A DNA stretch of 64,000 nt from Dermacentor variabilis (taxonomy: Eukaryota; Arthropoda; Arachnida; Ixodida; Ixodidae). Positions within the stretch are counted from its first letter, which is position 1; each line of letters starts with the position of its first letter. Below the pieces are notes generated by a model. That model was given only the letters and a program-made list of their open reading frames with translations. It did not search any database and had not been told where the DNA came from. Location: contig NC_134573.1 of NCBI RefSeq assembly GCF_050947875.1, positions 53,494,115 through 53,558,114 of the forward strand, given 5' to 3'. Of the stretch, positions 12,320 to 23,216 are shown in pieces. The translations under genes were made by a program, and so were the position numbers.

Positions 12320-13507
12320 AATACTCACAAACTAAGCGTCTTGTACATTCAAACACATATGTGCGCGCGGCTTCGACCGTGTAGTCCATCTCTGTCACTG
12401 TCATTACGCTGACGAGCAATGAACGCGACGGTGCAGCAAATTTTATCTGACACACAAAACCAGCTCAACTGGACACAGAATTGCAAAAAATTTGCAGACC
12501 GCCGACTAACACGTACGATGCGGGATGACTCGAGAAGAAATCAAGATCCAAGAGGTAGTTGGGTAGCGGGTACCTATAGTTTTCTAAGTTTTTCTTAGCG
12601 AAAACATCGACAACAGTAAACAAGGAATAGGCAAGAGTTAGGCCTCCTGCAGAAAAGTAGCATCGTTCGTTGTAAGGGCGTACGTCGCAAAATACGTGAG
12701 CTGTGGCCCTCGCACCGCTAACCGATGACAGAATGTGATGTGGATAGATGGAAGGACGCTACAAGCGTTCCCTTTGTAATCGGGCAGGCAGCTGCACCAC
12801 CAAGCACTTCGCATTTTCGCTAACGCCCTAGCTATCTTGTTTAAATAAAATGCACAGAAAGAAGTACCAACATCGAAGTTCCTGAACCATTATTGGGAAC
12901 TTTGTTTTTGTACGCCTTCGTTGTTTGTGGTCCCCCTACTTCTCTTCCATAAAATCTCCAATCGCCTCTTACTAATCTTTATTGCGGAAAGGTTTGCTTT
13001 CCACCTGCTATCCCGGAACCCAATGGCTTGAAGGATAACAGAGAAGCCCGAACCGACAGCTGGACAAAAATCTTCGCATTCTAATAAAACAGTGAAGCAC
13101 TCCTGCCGCAATACAAATGAAACACGAGCACAATTGTACTATGCCCGCTATGCAAACAGGCGGCACCGTTGAGATGCCTGTCTATCCTTCCACCGAGCAT
13201 TTAATAGATCAATCAAGTGACACCTGTGCCACAGTAATGAAGAATGCAACAGCGAAAGGTCGTTTGCGAAAGAAACATCTGCGGACGCAGCATTTTCATA
13301 TAGTGTTAGTATATCTTGAGGCTCGCACAATCTAAAGCACGACCTCTGAATTTATATGCTCTTTATTTTAAAAAAACAAAATCTGCGCTAATACGGAGCT
13401 TGGATGGTTCAATAGCTGGTTTTTTTATCTTGCGCATAATACGCGGGCTCAAACGGTTTTCCAGACCTCTGTAACAATACCTAATTTATAATATTATATT
13501 CAGCTCC
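12320..13507. other. Shared spacer, unit 1
   Basis: No gene seen. It aligns with about 48179-49367 at roughly 6 percent divergence in the stretch 13140-13340. Short open frames here (for example 13117-13335) are not preserved in sense and match nothing I know. Confidence 0.6.
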
Positions 13508-13518
13508 TTTATTGCATT

Positions 13519-13773
13519 TATACCCATCGTGGTTGCTCAGTGGCTATGGTGTTGGGCTGCTGAGCACGAGGTCGCGGGATCAAATCCCGACCACAGCGGC
13601 CGCATTTCGATGGGGGCGAAAAGCGAAAACACCGTGTGCTTAGATTTAGGTGCACGTTAAAGAACCCCAGGTGGTCAAAATTTCCGGAGTCCTCCACTAC
13701 GGCGTGCCTCATAATCAGAAAGTGGTTTTGGCACTTAAAACCCCAAACCCCAATTATTATTATTATTATATTA
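13519..13773 (+). mobile_element. tRNA-derived tick SINE, unit 1 only, with 11-bp target duplication
   Basis: This is the same family as 12096 but much better preserved: ggttgctcagtggc as A-box region, gggatcaaatcccga as B box, cacgttaaagaaccccaggtgg in the body and an (ATT)n tail at 13753-13770. Direct repeats tttattgcatt flank it at 13508-13518 and 13774-13784. Unit 2 has the uninterrupted site at about 49370 (attattgcattctgtt). It is therefore a bona fide insertion later than the duplication, mobilised by a LINE partner. Confidence 0.93.
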
Positions 13774-14027
13774 TTTATTGCATTCTGTTAACGACCGTGT
13801 TATTGCTAGAAAATTTTTATTGCATATGCAACGAAGGTTCAAAGGAAGATAAGCGCTTGATATAAGAAACGGTTCTTGAGCATGGGATGTCGCTGGAGTC
13901 AACGTTTCTTCAGGCCAATAACTTTGTGACGCCGAGAATCCCGTTATCTAAATATTGTCTTCCATGAAATCGACCATTGGGTTTTTTGCAAAGCTTGTCA
14001 TAACGATCTTCAACACTTTTTTTCCAG

Positions 14028-14162
14028 AGGAGGTATGGCGGCCACGGTTACTCCCACATGTTACTTAACGTGGTGCCAGCCATGCTTCGACGGGGGTTCT
14101 CGGCCGACGCAGTGCGTGCCATCACGCAGACCAACCAGCAGACCTGTCTCGTTTTCTGGTGA
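14028..14162 (+). CDS. PTER: Phosphotriesterase-related protein, last coding exon (unit 1 copy)
   Basis: After a pyrimidine-rich acceptor (caacactttttttccag, ending 14027) the frame reads RRYGGHGYSHMLLNVVP, then AMLRRGF, and ends TCLVFW before TGA at 14160-14162, 44 residues in all. The GGHGYSH motif, the NVVP and RRG pattern and the very short tail are the C terminus of PTER, an amidohydrolase-fold metal enzyme of about 350 residues. Mammalian PTER has been reported to hydrolyse N-acetyltaurine. The metal ligands lie upstream, so this exon alone has no activity. I find no other PTER exon in the window. An NQ pair replaces the usual NP near the end. A poly(A) signal follows at 14246. It may be the true gene end, with upstream exons left of the window, or an orphan copy. 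Confidence 0.82.
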   Translation, partial: RRYGGHGYSHMLLNVVPAMLRRGFSADAVRAITQTNQQTCLVFW

Positions 14163-14245
14163 CACACTAGGTTATTCCTGTTTTCACGAGAGGCTGCGAA
14201 AACGAGGGAACTCGTTTAATTTTCCTTCTGGTACTCGTGGCTGAA

Positions 14246-14251
14246 AATAAA
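14246..14251 (+). promoter_or_regulatory. Poly(A) signal of the PTER 3' end, unit 1
   Basis: AATAAA lies 84 bases after the PTER stop codon and is followed by a GT-rich stretch (gtgtcgtcg). The matching signal in unit 2 is at 49839. Spacing fits a short 3' UTR. Confidence 0.6.
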
Positions 14252-14269
14252 CGTCCTTTTGACGTGTCG

Positions 14270-15299
14270 TCGCGACACCGGTATTTTATTTAAAGAGTGG
14301 ATCACTGGTCGGTAATTTTCACATTCCTTTCCCATGTACGCTAAAGGCTGCAGAGAGACACCAACAAACGCAGACCCGTCCATATCTGTTCATGTTGTAA
14401 ATAACGAATGCAAAACATAATTAATCTCTCAATTCTTGTATTGTTGCTTTTGTGCTGGTGTTTCACTGCACATCATGCTGCCTCAGAAAACTTCCATGCA
14501 GCACTGCTGGCCGACAAAGACGCGAATTAAGGTTGGGAGTCAGAGGTGTTCTACCATTGAATCCTACATCACAAGCTTTCGCATACCCATATTACAGCAG
14601 CCATGCGGAACAACGCTGATTCGTGGGTGCCTTCGCTTCATTTCAATAACCTGATAAGAACCAATTGTTTCCCCATGAATTTTTCTATCCGCAATACTAC
14701 TACTATCCACAATATTATATGCCATCGCAGCAGCTGCACATGAAGAAAATTTGTACTTAAGTATTACGAGGGACACATGAACAAGTTGGTTTTGTATCCT
14801 GGGGCAAAATGCACGACAAAAGAATTGTGCAAACTGTATCTGTGTTCTCGTGTGTTACGAAGCAGCTCACAATATTACGTCACATTTACTGGCCACCGGG
14901 CCAGGTACACCTTTAGGTATGTCATATGCAGTACTTGAATTTAGTTGTCCAGGTACTATCCTTATTGCACTTATTTTTAGAATTTGGTGGAGTGGTTAAA
15001 GTTTGTTTCAACTCCGCCGTGGGTCGGCCCAGTATTGCACAATATTCAGGATCGGCACATGTCTTCGCTCGCGCAGAACAATATTGCAAGGAAACCTGTA
15101 CATAAATAGATTCACTCTAAAATAAACAATCACGGCAGAAGAGAGAAAAAAAAATGCGCGCTAACGCAAAATCCCGGTTTTCTTCGTGAAACAAGGCTTC
15201 TTGTTTCTTTGCAGATTCAATATACGGCTTCCACAACACCAATTCGTGTGAAACGGAGCTCATAATATTCAAGCAGAAATTAAACATCATTGAACAGGG
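14270..15299. other. Shared spacer downstream of PTER, unit 1
   Basis: No gene seen. Identity to 49865-50550 is high at first (about 1-2 percent difference from 14035 to 14450). Near 14960 the unit 2 copy is interrupted by about 745 bases, after which alignment resumes at cttatttttag. Confidence 0.6.
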
Positions 15300-16260
15300 T
15301 TCCTTAGCAGATTGTATCCCCCTGTATTCTTCGAACGCTCTTGAGAAGGTGAATCATTTATTTCTACTTAATCAGTTATGTTTACATGGTGCTGTACTTT
15401 GTTCATACTTTTTCTTATATATATATGTTAAAGAGTCGTTAAATTTTGCTTCATTTGAAAGGCACTTATTTGCTCACAACTGTGCAGTATTGCAGTATCT
15501 TGAGAAACATGCCGCAGTGGTAACATGAGGTATCTTCAATCTGTCAATAACTCTAATTGGTGGAAAAGTTTGTGAATGGAACTAAACATTATAAATGTAA
15601 GCCTATGCGCTTAACCAGATGCACTTATGAATTGCGAAGTTATTACCTTGATAGCGTCCGCTTGCAAATACTACGTTCTTACAAATACCTAGTTGTTCCC
15701 ACTTCCACCGGCCTTACTTGTCGACTTCAATTAACTGTTTAGCTAACAATGCTAGCAAAGCTCTTGGATACCGTCGAATGAACCTTTTGCATGCACCCTT
15801 ATAAATAAAACGCTTCCTTGATATATCACCAGTCAGTCAAAAACTGAAATATACACCGCAGTTCCATAACAACGTAAAATATGTACTATATGTAATGGAA
15901 ATTTCCGTTCTCATTATCCTATTTTACTATAATAGAGATGCCACTACATACGAAATGAAATCTACCATCGACCTACCGTTGTTATCACAGTGCCGTAGTT
16001 ACACCAGCTGTGTTTTTTCAACATTTGCCGCATTATTATTCTCTAAGAAATCAACTGCTTTTCCACCACATTATATGCGATCTTGCCTACACCATTACTA
16101 CAAGGATTGGATGCTATCATCCTAAACTAACGTTTCCTTTCAGTCGTTCTTATCATGAACATCGGAAAAGTGGAATAACCTCCCTTCGCACAGCTCACAT
16201 TTCCGCCAGAGCTTAAAGTGAACACCGAGAATTGCTTTGCTTGCATTGTAAAAAAAAAAG
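15300..16260 (+). pseudogene. CR1-like retrotransposon, degenerate C-terminal ORF2 and 3' end
   Basis: In shifting frames the text gives KCKPMRLTRC and SYKYL at 15598-15690, the post-YADD block, then LDISP, and in 15960-16180 the C-terminal block of CR1/L2-type proteins, including LTFPFSRSYHEH and a trace of WNNLPSH. The block ends in a poly(A)-like run at 16249-16258. The equivalent in unit 2 stops at 52524, just before this 3' end, because of a rearrangement there. Many stops are present, so it is an old fragment that predates the duplication. Confidence 0.65.
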
Positions 16261-17597
16261 GGCCCTCTGCTGTATGCTGTTTTATAGCGCAGCTCTTAGG
16301 TGCCGTTGCTGCGCCAAGCGTCGGCTTAGGCGTAAAGAAGCGGAGTATGAAAGAATGAAGGCGGAGCCGTATATGAAAGGCGGGAGGCGCGAACGGCGGA
16401 GACCATTGAAAACGGCCCCTTCAGTGACGTGCGGGCGAAAAACTGGTGTCACGCAGGCTCGCCCGACCGCTCGTTGCGTATCTGTATCTGGTCTCAGTCG
16501 GATCGCTGGTTTCCTACTATCGTTTCCTCGCGTCAACTTTCGCTCACGCTTCTTTCGTTTGGTTTGTTTTGTTTTGTCTCGTTCGAGTTTGTTTTGATTG
16601 CAATAGTTTCAGATTATTTTTTTCTGCAAAGACGAGTCCAAACGTAGACGTCCTGACGGAACACTTTTGCAGACAGATCGCCATATCAGGTTCTGTACTA
16701 GACGGACCATGAATACAAGTACATGGTGGCACACTGCGTACCACATTTTCCATGACTTAAGAACGCGGTGATGGGACAACAGAAGAAAGCACACCAACAT
16801 GATCATGAGCAGTGGCCACCTGTCACACTATTCGTAAGACATGACTCGCGTTGAGAACAACGGCCGAAAAACGCAAAAAAGAGCGCCGACCTGTCAGGAG
16901 ACGAAGGAAAAAGGACGTGACATCGCGCGCCAATATCGAGGAGGCCAGATTTGCGTGATTTCACGTGACTGACACAGCGGCTCGGCACCAGTTAGTGTGG
17001 CCACTCTGGCGCAGCTGCGCTTTAACACCAGCGGCGCGCCGCGCGCGTTTCACGGACAATTTGCAGCGAGCGTTTCTTTTAACGAATTGCCAGCCGTTTG
17101 CGCACGGGTTCGAGAAGAAAAACCTGAGGGTTTTCGCCCCTCGAATGTCTCACTATGCCTACGTACTACTGAGGGAGAGTTACTTTGCTGTTTTTGTGTC
17201 CGTTCGTCCCTAGGCATGCCGGCATTGCAGTCTGAGGTCGTGTGTGTGCGGATCATCGACAACTTCTCCTCGTTCCCCTTGGGTGTTGCTGGCGAGTTTG
17301 TTGCATTTTCTTTGGTTGGAATGGTAACATACCAACTCGTTTGATAGTCACGAGATGATCAGTGAACCTGCAAGATCAACGACGAATCCGACTACTTTAA
17401 CGCTGTGTGTAAAGGTGCGTCGGACGTACACGAATTTTAGAAGCTAAAGGTACGCTGCATCTAAAGAACGCCGGCTTTTTTGCACCTGTGGCACTCATGC
17501 TGAGTCAGTCATGCCAGATTATACCTTCCTGCAGTCTTACCGCGCTCTGCTTTCAAACTACCATCGCTGATTTTTGCGGGTGAGCTGTGGGGACATT
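16261..17597. other. Unit 1-only segment, unassigned
   Basis: Unit 2 has unrelated sequence in this place (52525-55227). The segment is GC-richer than its surroundings, with T-rich runs at 16540-16630. A 115-codon frame at 16997-17344 begins at GTG and matches nothing I know. No terminal repeats or target duplication were found, so I cannot say whether it is an insertion or ancestral sequence lost from unit 2. Confidence 0.5.
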
Positions 17598-18087
17598 GTC
17601 TTAATATCAGAAATATCGCAATATTTTGAACAAAGAACTACGTCAAGCCAAGTACGAATACTTCAGCTATTCGTTCTCAGATAATTCTAGCACGAACACT
17701 CAGCAACGATGGCATCAACAAGGAAAACTACTTGGACGCCACTACAACAGTGGTCCAAACTGCAATATGCGCAACGGTGCTGTGAGGACAGGGCAGAATC
17801 TCTCGAATGCCTTTGACGATTTCTTTGTGAATATCACAAATGCAGTATGCTTTCCTTTTATTTGAACAAACTCGTCCATTCTCCAAGCACCAGAAGTCTC
17901 GATGTCGATATTTATGTCCCCTACAACAAAAAGTGAAAGAATTTTTGTACTCAGAAATATTAGAAGAAACACTAGGGCTTTAGATACTAACGGTTTTCAA
18001 GTAAAACCTCTAAAGTATGTAAATTATTCGGTAGGCCCAATCTTAACATACATATTCAAACTTTGTCTGAGTAGTGGAGTACTTCGT
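17598..18087 (+). pseudogene. CR1/Rex-like retrotransposon remnant, 5' part (split by family B)
   Basis: Broken frames give KELRQAKYEYF and LSNAFDDFFVNI, the linker before reverse transcriptase in CR1-group elements, then RNIRRNTRALDTNGF and VGPILTYIFKLCLSSGVL, the start of the polymerase domain. The family B element interrupts it at 18088. The rest resumes at 23467. The unit 2 copy (54560-57010) is uninterrupted and also keeps part of the endonuclease, which this copy lacks. Confidence 0.7.
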
Positions 18088-18099
18088 AAGCAGATGCAG
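18088..18099. repeat. 12-bp target-site duplication of family B element (left; right copy 23455-23466)
   Basis: AAGCAGATGCAG is found once at each end of the element and once, with one mismatch (aagcagatgcgg), in unit 2 near 55718. Perfect identity of the two copies points to a recent insertion. Confidence 0.95.
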
Positions 18100-18239
18100 G
18101 GAGGAGGAGGAGGAGGAATAAACTTTATTAGTTAAAATGAGCCGACGGTAAAATCGTCCGAGGTGGGCGGCGTCCCTAGTCCAGGATGCCGTGGGCTTGA
18201 GCTGATAGCTTGGCCCTGCTCACCAGGCGATGCTGGTCT

Positions 18240-21200
18240 TCAGGGCTCGAGCTTATCAGTTGGGTTGGTCGACTGCTCGACGGTTGGTCCGGTGATGGGC
18301 GGTGTCGATGGATTTTGTTGACATTCCCATACCATGTGGTAGAGGGTATTAAGCGTAGAGCAGAAGGCGCATTTGTGAGTATAGGTCGTAGGGTACATTG
18401 CGTGTAGTAGAGTGCCGTGCGGGAATGTGCCGGTCTGTAGTTTTCGGAAGATCACCGCCTCTTCTCTTGTCAGCTGGGGATGCGGGGGTGGATAGATCCT
18501 TCTACCCAGTCTGTAGTGGCTCAGGATATCGGCGTATCTTTTCGGGACGCTATCTTGTTGGTCTACCGGTGCTCGTGAACCTGGTGGGATAGCCCGGAGA
18601 ATGTGTTCTCGGGCAGCGGCATTAGCCGCTACATTACCCGCCAGGGACTCGTGTCCCGGGGCCCAGACAATGTACACCTCTGGAAAATTGTCTCGCTTTT
18701 CGAGGATGCTCAGGGCTTGTTTGTAAATGCGGCCCTTTTGGTAATTTCTACATGCTCTTTGTGAGTCGGTGATGATCGTGATCAGATCTTCCTCTCGCTG
18801 GCCCGTAGTGGCCGCTAGGGCTATCGCCGTTTCTTCCGCGCAGTCGATGTCTGGAGTGCTTACCGAGGCCGCTGCTACCTCTTGTCCTTGGCCGTTGATC
18901 ACGCTGATAGCGTGGGCCGCTCTGTTCTTGTACTTCGCCGCGTCTGTGTATCGGACTTCTCCTTGTTTTGGTCCTTCGTAGGCCTTACGCAGAGCTTTCA
19001 CTCTCGCTCGCCTCCTTTCTCTGTGGTATTCAGGGTGCATGTTTCTCGGGATGCTGGCCACCGTGATCTTCTCCCTCAGGGGTAGAGGAACCCGCTGTTT
19101 TCTGGACTCATATTCGACTGGGTAGCCCAGTCTTATTAGCGTGTCCCTACCCGTGCTGGTGAGCTTGAGTCGCTCTATCTGGCTCGTCTTGTGGGCCTCT
19201 ACTAGTTCCTCCCAAGTATTGTGGATGCCCAGGCTGAGTAGCTTCTCCGTCGACGTCGTCGGTGGAAGCCCCAGTGCCAGCTTGTAGGTCTTTCGTATTA
19301 GGATGTTCAATTTGTCTCTCTCGCTGTTCTTGAGACCCAGGTACGGGGTGCCGTAAGTGACTCTGCTGATTACCAGGGCTTGTATTAATCTGATTGTGTC
19401 CTGCTCCTTCAGGCCGTGCTTTTTGTTTGTCACTCTTCGCACCAAGTGCGCGACTTGGGTAACTGTCGCTTGCAGTTTTTTAATGGCGGCGAGACCGGCA
19501 CCGTCCTTCTGGAGAGTGAGGCCCAGAATACAGAGTGTGTCCACCTTGGGTATGTTGACTCCATTTAGTGTCAACGTTGGTTCAGGTGTCTCCTGCGGAG
19601 GCCGCCCTCTTGTCCTCTTTTTGAGGATCAGGAGCTCCGACTTTTCCGGCGCGCATGAAAGACCGCAGCGGTGCAGATAATGCTCGGTCCTGTCGATGGC
19701 TTCCTGCAGGGTGTCTTGTTGTTCGCCCGCCGATCCCGTGCACGTCCACATGGTCAGGTCGTCTGCATACATTGCGTGACGGATACCCCTGATGTTCTGC
19801 AAGAGGTTCGGCAATCCCCTCATCGCTATATTGAACAGCAACGGGGAGATCGCCGACCCCTGGGGGGTTCTTTCTGCGGTATTTGGAACTTCTCGGTCCT
19901 GAGATTCCCCAGGCCTATGGTCACCGTTCTACCCGTCAGGAAGTCCCGGACGTAGTTGTATGTCCGCCGTCCGCAGTTGGTATGTTGTAGGCTGTTTAGC
20001 ACTGCTTCGTGTGAGACGTTGTCGAAGGCTCCCTTCACGTCGAGTGCCAGGATGGCACTCTTGTGGAATGTGCTGAGGCCGTCGATGACTTCTTCTTTCA
20101 GCTGAAGTAGAATGTCCTGGGTGGAGAGGTTAGGCCGGAAACCGAACATAGTGTTCGGCAGGTGCCCACCTTCTTCCAGATAGGGCGAGAGACGATTGTG
20201 GACCATGTGCTCGAAGAGTTTTCCCGCGCATGACGTGAGAGAGATCGGACGCAGGTTCTGTAGGTTGATGGGCTTGCCGGGTTTCGGGATCATCGTTACG
20301 TCCGCGTGCTTCCACGAAGCCGGTATGCTGCCGTTCTCCCAGCTTTCATTGATAAACTTTAGTAAACTCTCCGTTGCCCCGTCGTCCAGGTTACGGAGGG
20401 TCTTGTTGTTAATTTTATCCCTGCCGGGCGTCGTGTTTCTTGTGAGATTTCTTAAGGCTGCCACGATCTCCGACTTGGTGAAAGGTTGGTCTAAATCCGG
20501 ATTGGGTTCCCCCTCGTACTCCGGGTGAATGACCGGCTGCGTCTTCCGTTGTTGCTCGTCTCCGATGTATTTCTCGGTGATGGCTTCGAGCGCTTCTTCT
20601 TCAGTTCCCTGGAAGTTGTGTATAAGACTTTGTATGTGTTGCCCCGTGACAGTTTTTGATTCCGTCTTCGCGAGAAGGGTCTTTAGAATGGCCCAGGTTT
20701 TTCGGTTGCTGAGGGTTCCCTGTAACTGGTCGCACATTTGATTCCAGTTCTGACGTCCGAGTTTTTCAGCATACTCCTCCGCCTGCCGCGAGACTGCGGC
20801 AATGCGGATCTTGAGTTTGCGGTTTCTCTTCTGCTTCTTCCATCTCTTCAAAAGTCCTCGCCTGGCCTCCCAGAGGTGAAGTAGGTGTGGGTCGACTTCG
20901 GGATTGTCCACAGTGAGTTGGATGGTCTTTGTGTACTTGGTAACCAAGTCCATCACGTTCTTGGTCCACTCCTCGATGTCCTCTAGGCTTCTGGGGTGTT
21001 CGTCTTTCCGGAAAGCAGGCCAGTCCGTAATTTTGGCCTGACCTAATCTCACAGGGGTTTTGTGGTGCATGATTTCAGTCTGGACGATATGATGGTCGCT
21101 GCCCAGAGTCTCGTCCAGTCTCGACCACTCGACTTGCCTTAAGCAAGTGGAGAAGGTCAGGTCTGGGCTGGTGTCTCTGGAGACACTGTTGCCGATTCTA

Positions 21201-21745
21201 GTTGGTATTAGAGGATCGGTCCACAACGTCAGCTGGTGGTGTTGTGCCGCGTTGTGCACGTCCATACCCTTCTTGTTGGTTGATCGGTAGCCCCAAGCCA
21301 CATGTGGAGCGTTGAAGTCACCCACCACGAGAAGTTTTTGACCGTTGGTGACTTTCTTCACTTCTCTCAGGAACTTGTCCAAGTCCTTTAGTGTGTCGCG
21401 CGGAGGACTGTATACATTCAGGATGTAGAGGCTCTGCAGGGTTTTCTTGGGAGGAACCAGCTCAATCAGAGCGTGTTCGATTCTGTGGTTGATTTGGTGC
21501 TGCTGCGTCGTGTAGTGCTTCTTGATGAGGACGGCGGTCCGGGTCCTTCCTTGGGCAATGTACGTTTTGTAGCCGCGCATCGTAATATTATTTGTTTCTG
21601 TTTCCTGTAACGCGATGACGTCAGGTTGGTGTAGGGTGCATAGGTGAAGTAAATTTTGCCGTTTCCGATTTATTACTCTGCAATCCCACTGCCAAATTTT
21701 GAGGGTTTCGGTCGCTTCTTTCTTCTTTGCTATCTTATTCGCCAT
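18240..21745 (-). pseudogene. Family B ORF2: endonuclease, reverse transcriptase, RNase H, one frameshift
   Basis: It starts at ATG 21745 (MANKIAKKK). The endonuclease shows ALQETE, VVGDFNAPHVAWG and SDHHI. The polymerase shows PKPGKPINLQNLRPISLTS, FGFRPNLSTQD, ILALDVKGAFDNVSHE and, past the shift, MYADDLTMW with the catalytic Asp pair. RNase H shows YTDAA, EETAIALAA, ITDSQRA and APGHESLAGN, giving the D-E-D-H set. The two frames overlap at 19826-19841, and homology crosses from one to the other at about 19865, next to a C6 run, just before the PQG block. One base appears to be missing. Total length is about 1165 codons, normal for the I group. The shift could be a mutation or an assembly error in the homopolymer. 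The protein acts in target-primed reverse transcription. Confidence 0.93.
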
Positions 21746-23216
21746 CTTGGCTTCCCAGAGTCTCGTTCATCTGGGCTTCTCTGATGGGGTATTTTGGCTT
21801 TTTCCTTGCCTGCTCTTTTTCCTTTTCTAGAATGGAGATGTGTTGGTTGAGTTCGTTGCCCATCTGGATGATCTCCTGGCGGAGCGTTTGTACGGCTGCT
21901 TGGACGGTGGCTGCCACAGATTTGCTTATGGTGTCGACGGCCTGAGCCAGTTCGGCTCGGAACTCATTTCTCAGTTCGGCCTTGTCTTCGGTTCGGGCCT
22001 TGTTCATCTTGTACTCTATTCCCGAATCGAGGTCCTCCATCGGGGGAATATGTTCCCTCGGCGGCGTTGGTGTTGTGGTCAGTTTCTGCTGTTTTTGCAA
22101 TTCGTCAATGAGATGTTGGAGCTTCCTCTCCAGGGCTTGTTCCCTGGCCTGAGCTCTTCTGTCGCGTTCCTCCTGGCGACCTTCTTGCTCTTCTAGACGT
22201 TTCATGAGCACTTCATTCCGCTTGATCAGGTCGGCGTTTTGCCTTCTAAGAGAGGAGATGGTTTCCTCGTATCTCGAATTTCGCTCTTGTGTCGGCTGTG
22301 AGGGAAATGAGTCGGTTGTCGACTTGGAACTGGCTATCACTTCCGCCCAGGTGATCTTCTGCTGTTGTTGCTGTGGCTTACTTGTTCCATATTGCGAGGA
22401 GCTTGAACTTGTCTCCCTTGTTATAGGCGGTTGTCGGCCTCTTGGTTGACTTCTCTCCCTCACGTACAGGGGTGGGGGTCTTGGCTTGAGCCTTTTCTCG
22501 CACTCCTTGCTTGCCGTCTCGTGAGGTAGTCCACATAGTTTGCACTGCAACTGGCAATCATGATCTGCTTGTGGGTTCTGCACCCCGCACCGGTTGCAGA
22601 TATGTTTGTCTGGGTTGGGGCATACGTCCTGCCGGTGGCCGATTTCTCCGCAGGCCTTGCAATACTGTACCGATCTGCGGTATGGGCGACAACGTGTGTA
22701 CGAGCCGGCCACCTTCACATAGAAAGGGATGTGCGGACCTTCGAAGGTGATAACTGCTGAGGTGGATTTGCCGAGCATCCTCGCATGCAGGATGCCACAG
22801 TTGTTGGCTGCCAGTAGTTCCGCAAGTCGTTTCTCCGTCGTACACGCAGTGATACCGTGCACGACTCCACGTACTGTTCCTGGGAGCGGTTTGATGTACG
22901 GCGTCATCTCGTATGTGGCCGCCCGAAGTTCGATGCTGCTGATGGAACCGAGCTTCAGTGCTCTCGGGTTGCTCCTCGCGTTCAGTCCTCCTTGCTGGTT
23001 CTGGGGGTTTTCTTGCTTTCCTCCCTCTTGTATGCGGTCCTCGTTCAGCGCCTTCTTGTTTTTTCTTGCCCTGATTGCTTGGAACCATGGGCCAGCGTGA
23101 CTCAGCGTCTTGCCGCTGTCCTCGTCGAATTCCATGTTGCTCTGGACCGCTGTGGAGTCTTGGCTATTGTTCTCTATGTCCATTTCGTGAGCACTGCCGT
23201 TCGTTTCCCCTGCCAT
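21735..23216 (-). CDS. Family B ORF1: gag-like nucleic-acid-binding protein
   Basis: I choose the ATG at 23216 (MAGETNGS) because the in-frame codons upstream offer only GTG (23333). The 493-residue product has an acidic N-terminal part, a middle RNA-binding-like region (TVRGVVHGI, ITFEGPHIPFYVKV), then three zinc knuckles: CKACGEIGHRQDVC, CNRCGVQNPQADHDC and CKLCGLPHETASKEC. A Gln/Ser-rich stretch and a long charged coiled coil (repeated QE/ER text, about residues 310-390) lie before the C terminus. Such proteins coat the element RNA. The stop codon overlaps the ORF2 start by 11 bases (ATGGCGAATAA), which suggests ORF2 is reached by termination-reinitiation. No disabling lesion is seen. Confidence 0.92.
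   Translation of the reverse strand: MAGETNGSAHEMDIENNSQDSTAVQSNMEFDEDSGKTLSHAGPWFQAIRARKNKKALNEDRIQEGGKQENPQNQQGGLNARSNPRALKLGSISSIELRAATYEMTPYIKPLPGTVRGVVHGITACTTEKRLAELLAANNCGILHARMLGKSTSAVITFEGPHIPFYVKVAGSYTRCRPYRRSVQYCKACGEIGHRQDVCPNPDKHICNRCGVQNPQADHDCQLQCKLCGLPHETASKECEKRLKPRPPPLYVRERSQPRGRQPPITRETSSSSSQYGTSKPQQQQQKITWAEVIASSKSTTDSFPSQPTQERNSRYEETISSLRRQNADLIKRNEVLMKRLEEQEGRQEERDRRAQAREQALERKLQHLIDELQKQQKLTTTPTPPREHIPPMEDLDSGIEYKMNKARTEDKAELRNEFRAELAQAVDTISKSVAATVQAAVQTLRQEIIQMGNELNQHISILEKEKEQARKKPKYPIREAQMNETLGSQDGE

Noticed and set aside
13519..13600. Possible tRNA gene at the head of the second SINE family
   Set aside because: tRNA-like promoter boxes only; the body, the tail and an 11-bp target duplication show a retroposed SINE.
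16997..17344. 115-codon open frame
   Set aside because: Begins at GTG, no homologue recognised, GC-rich stretch where chance frames are long, absent from unit 2.
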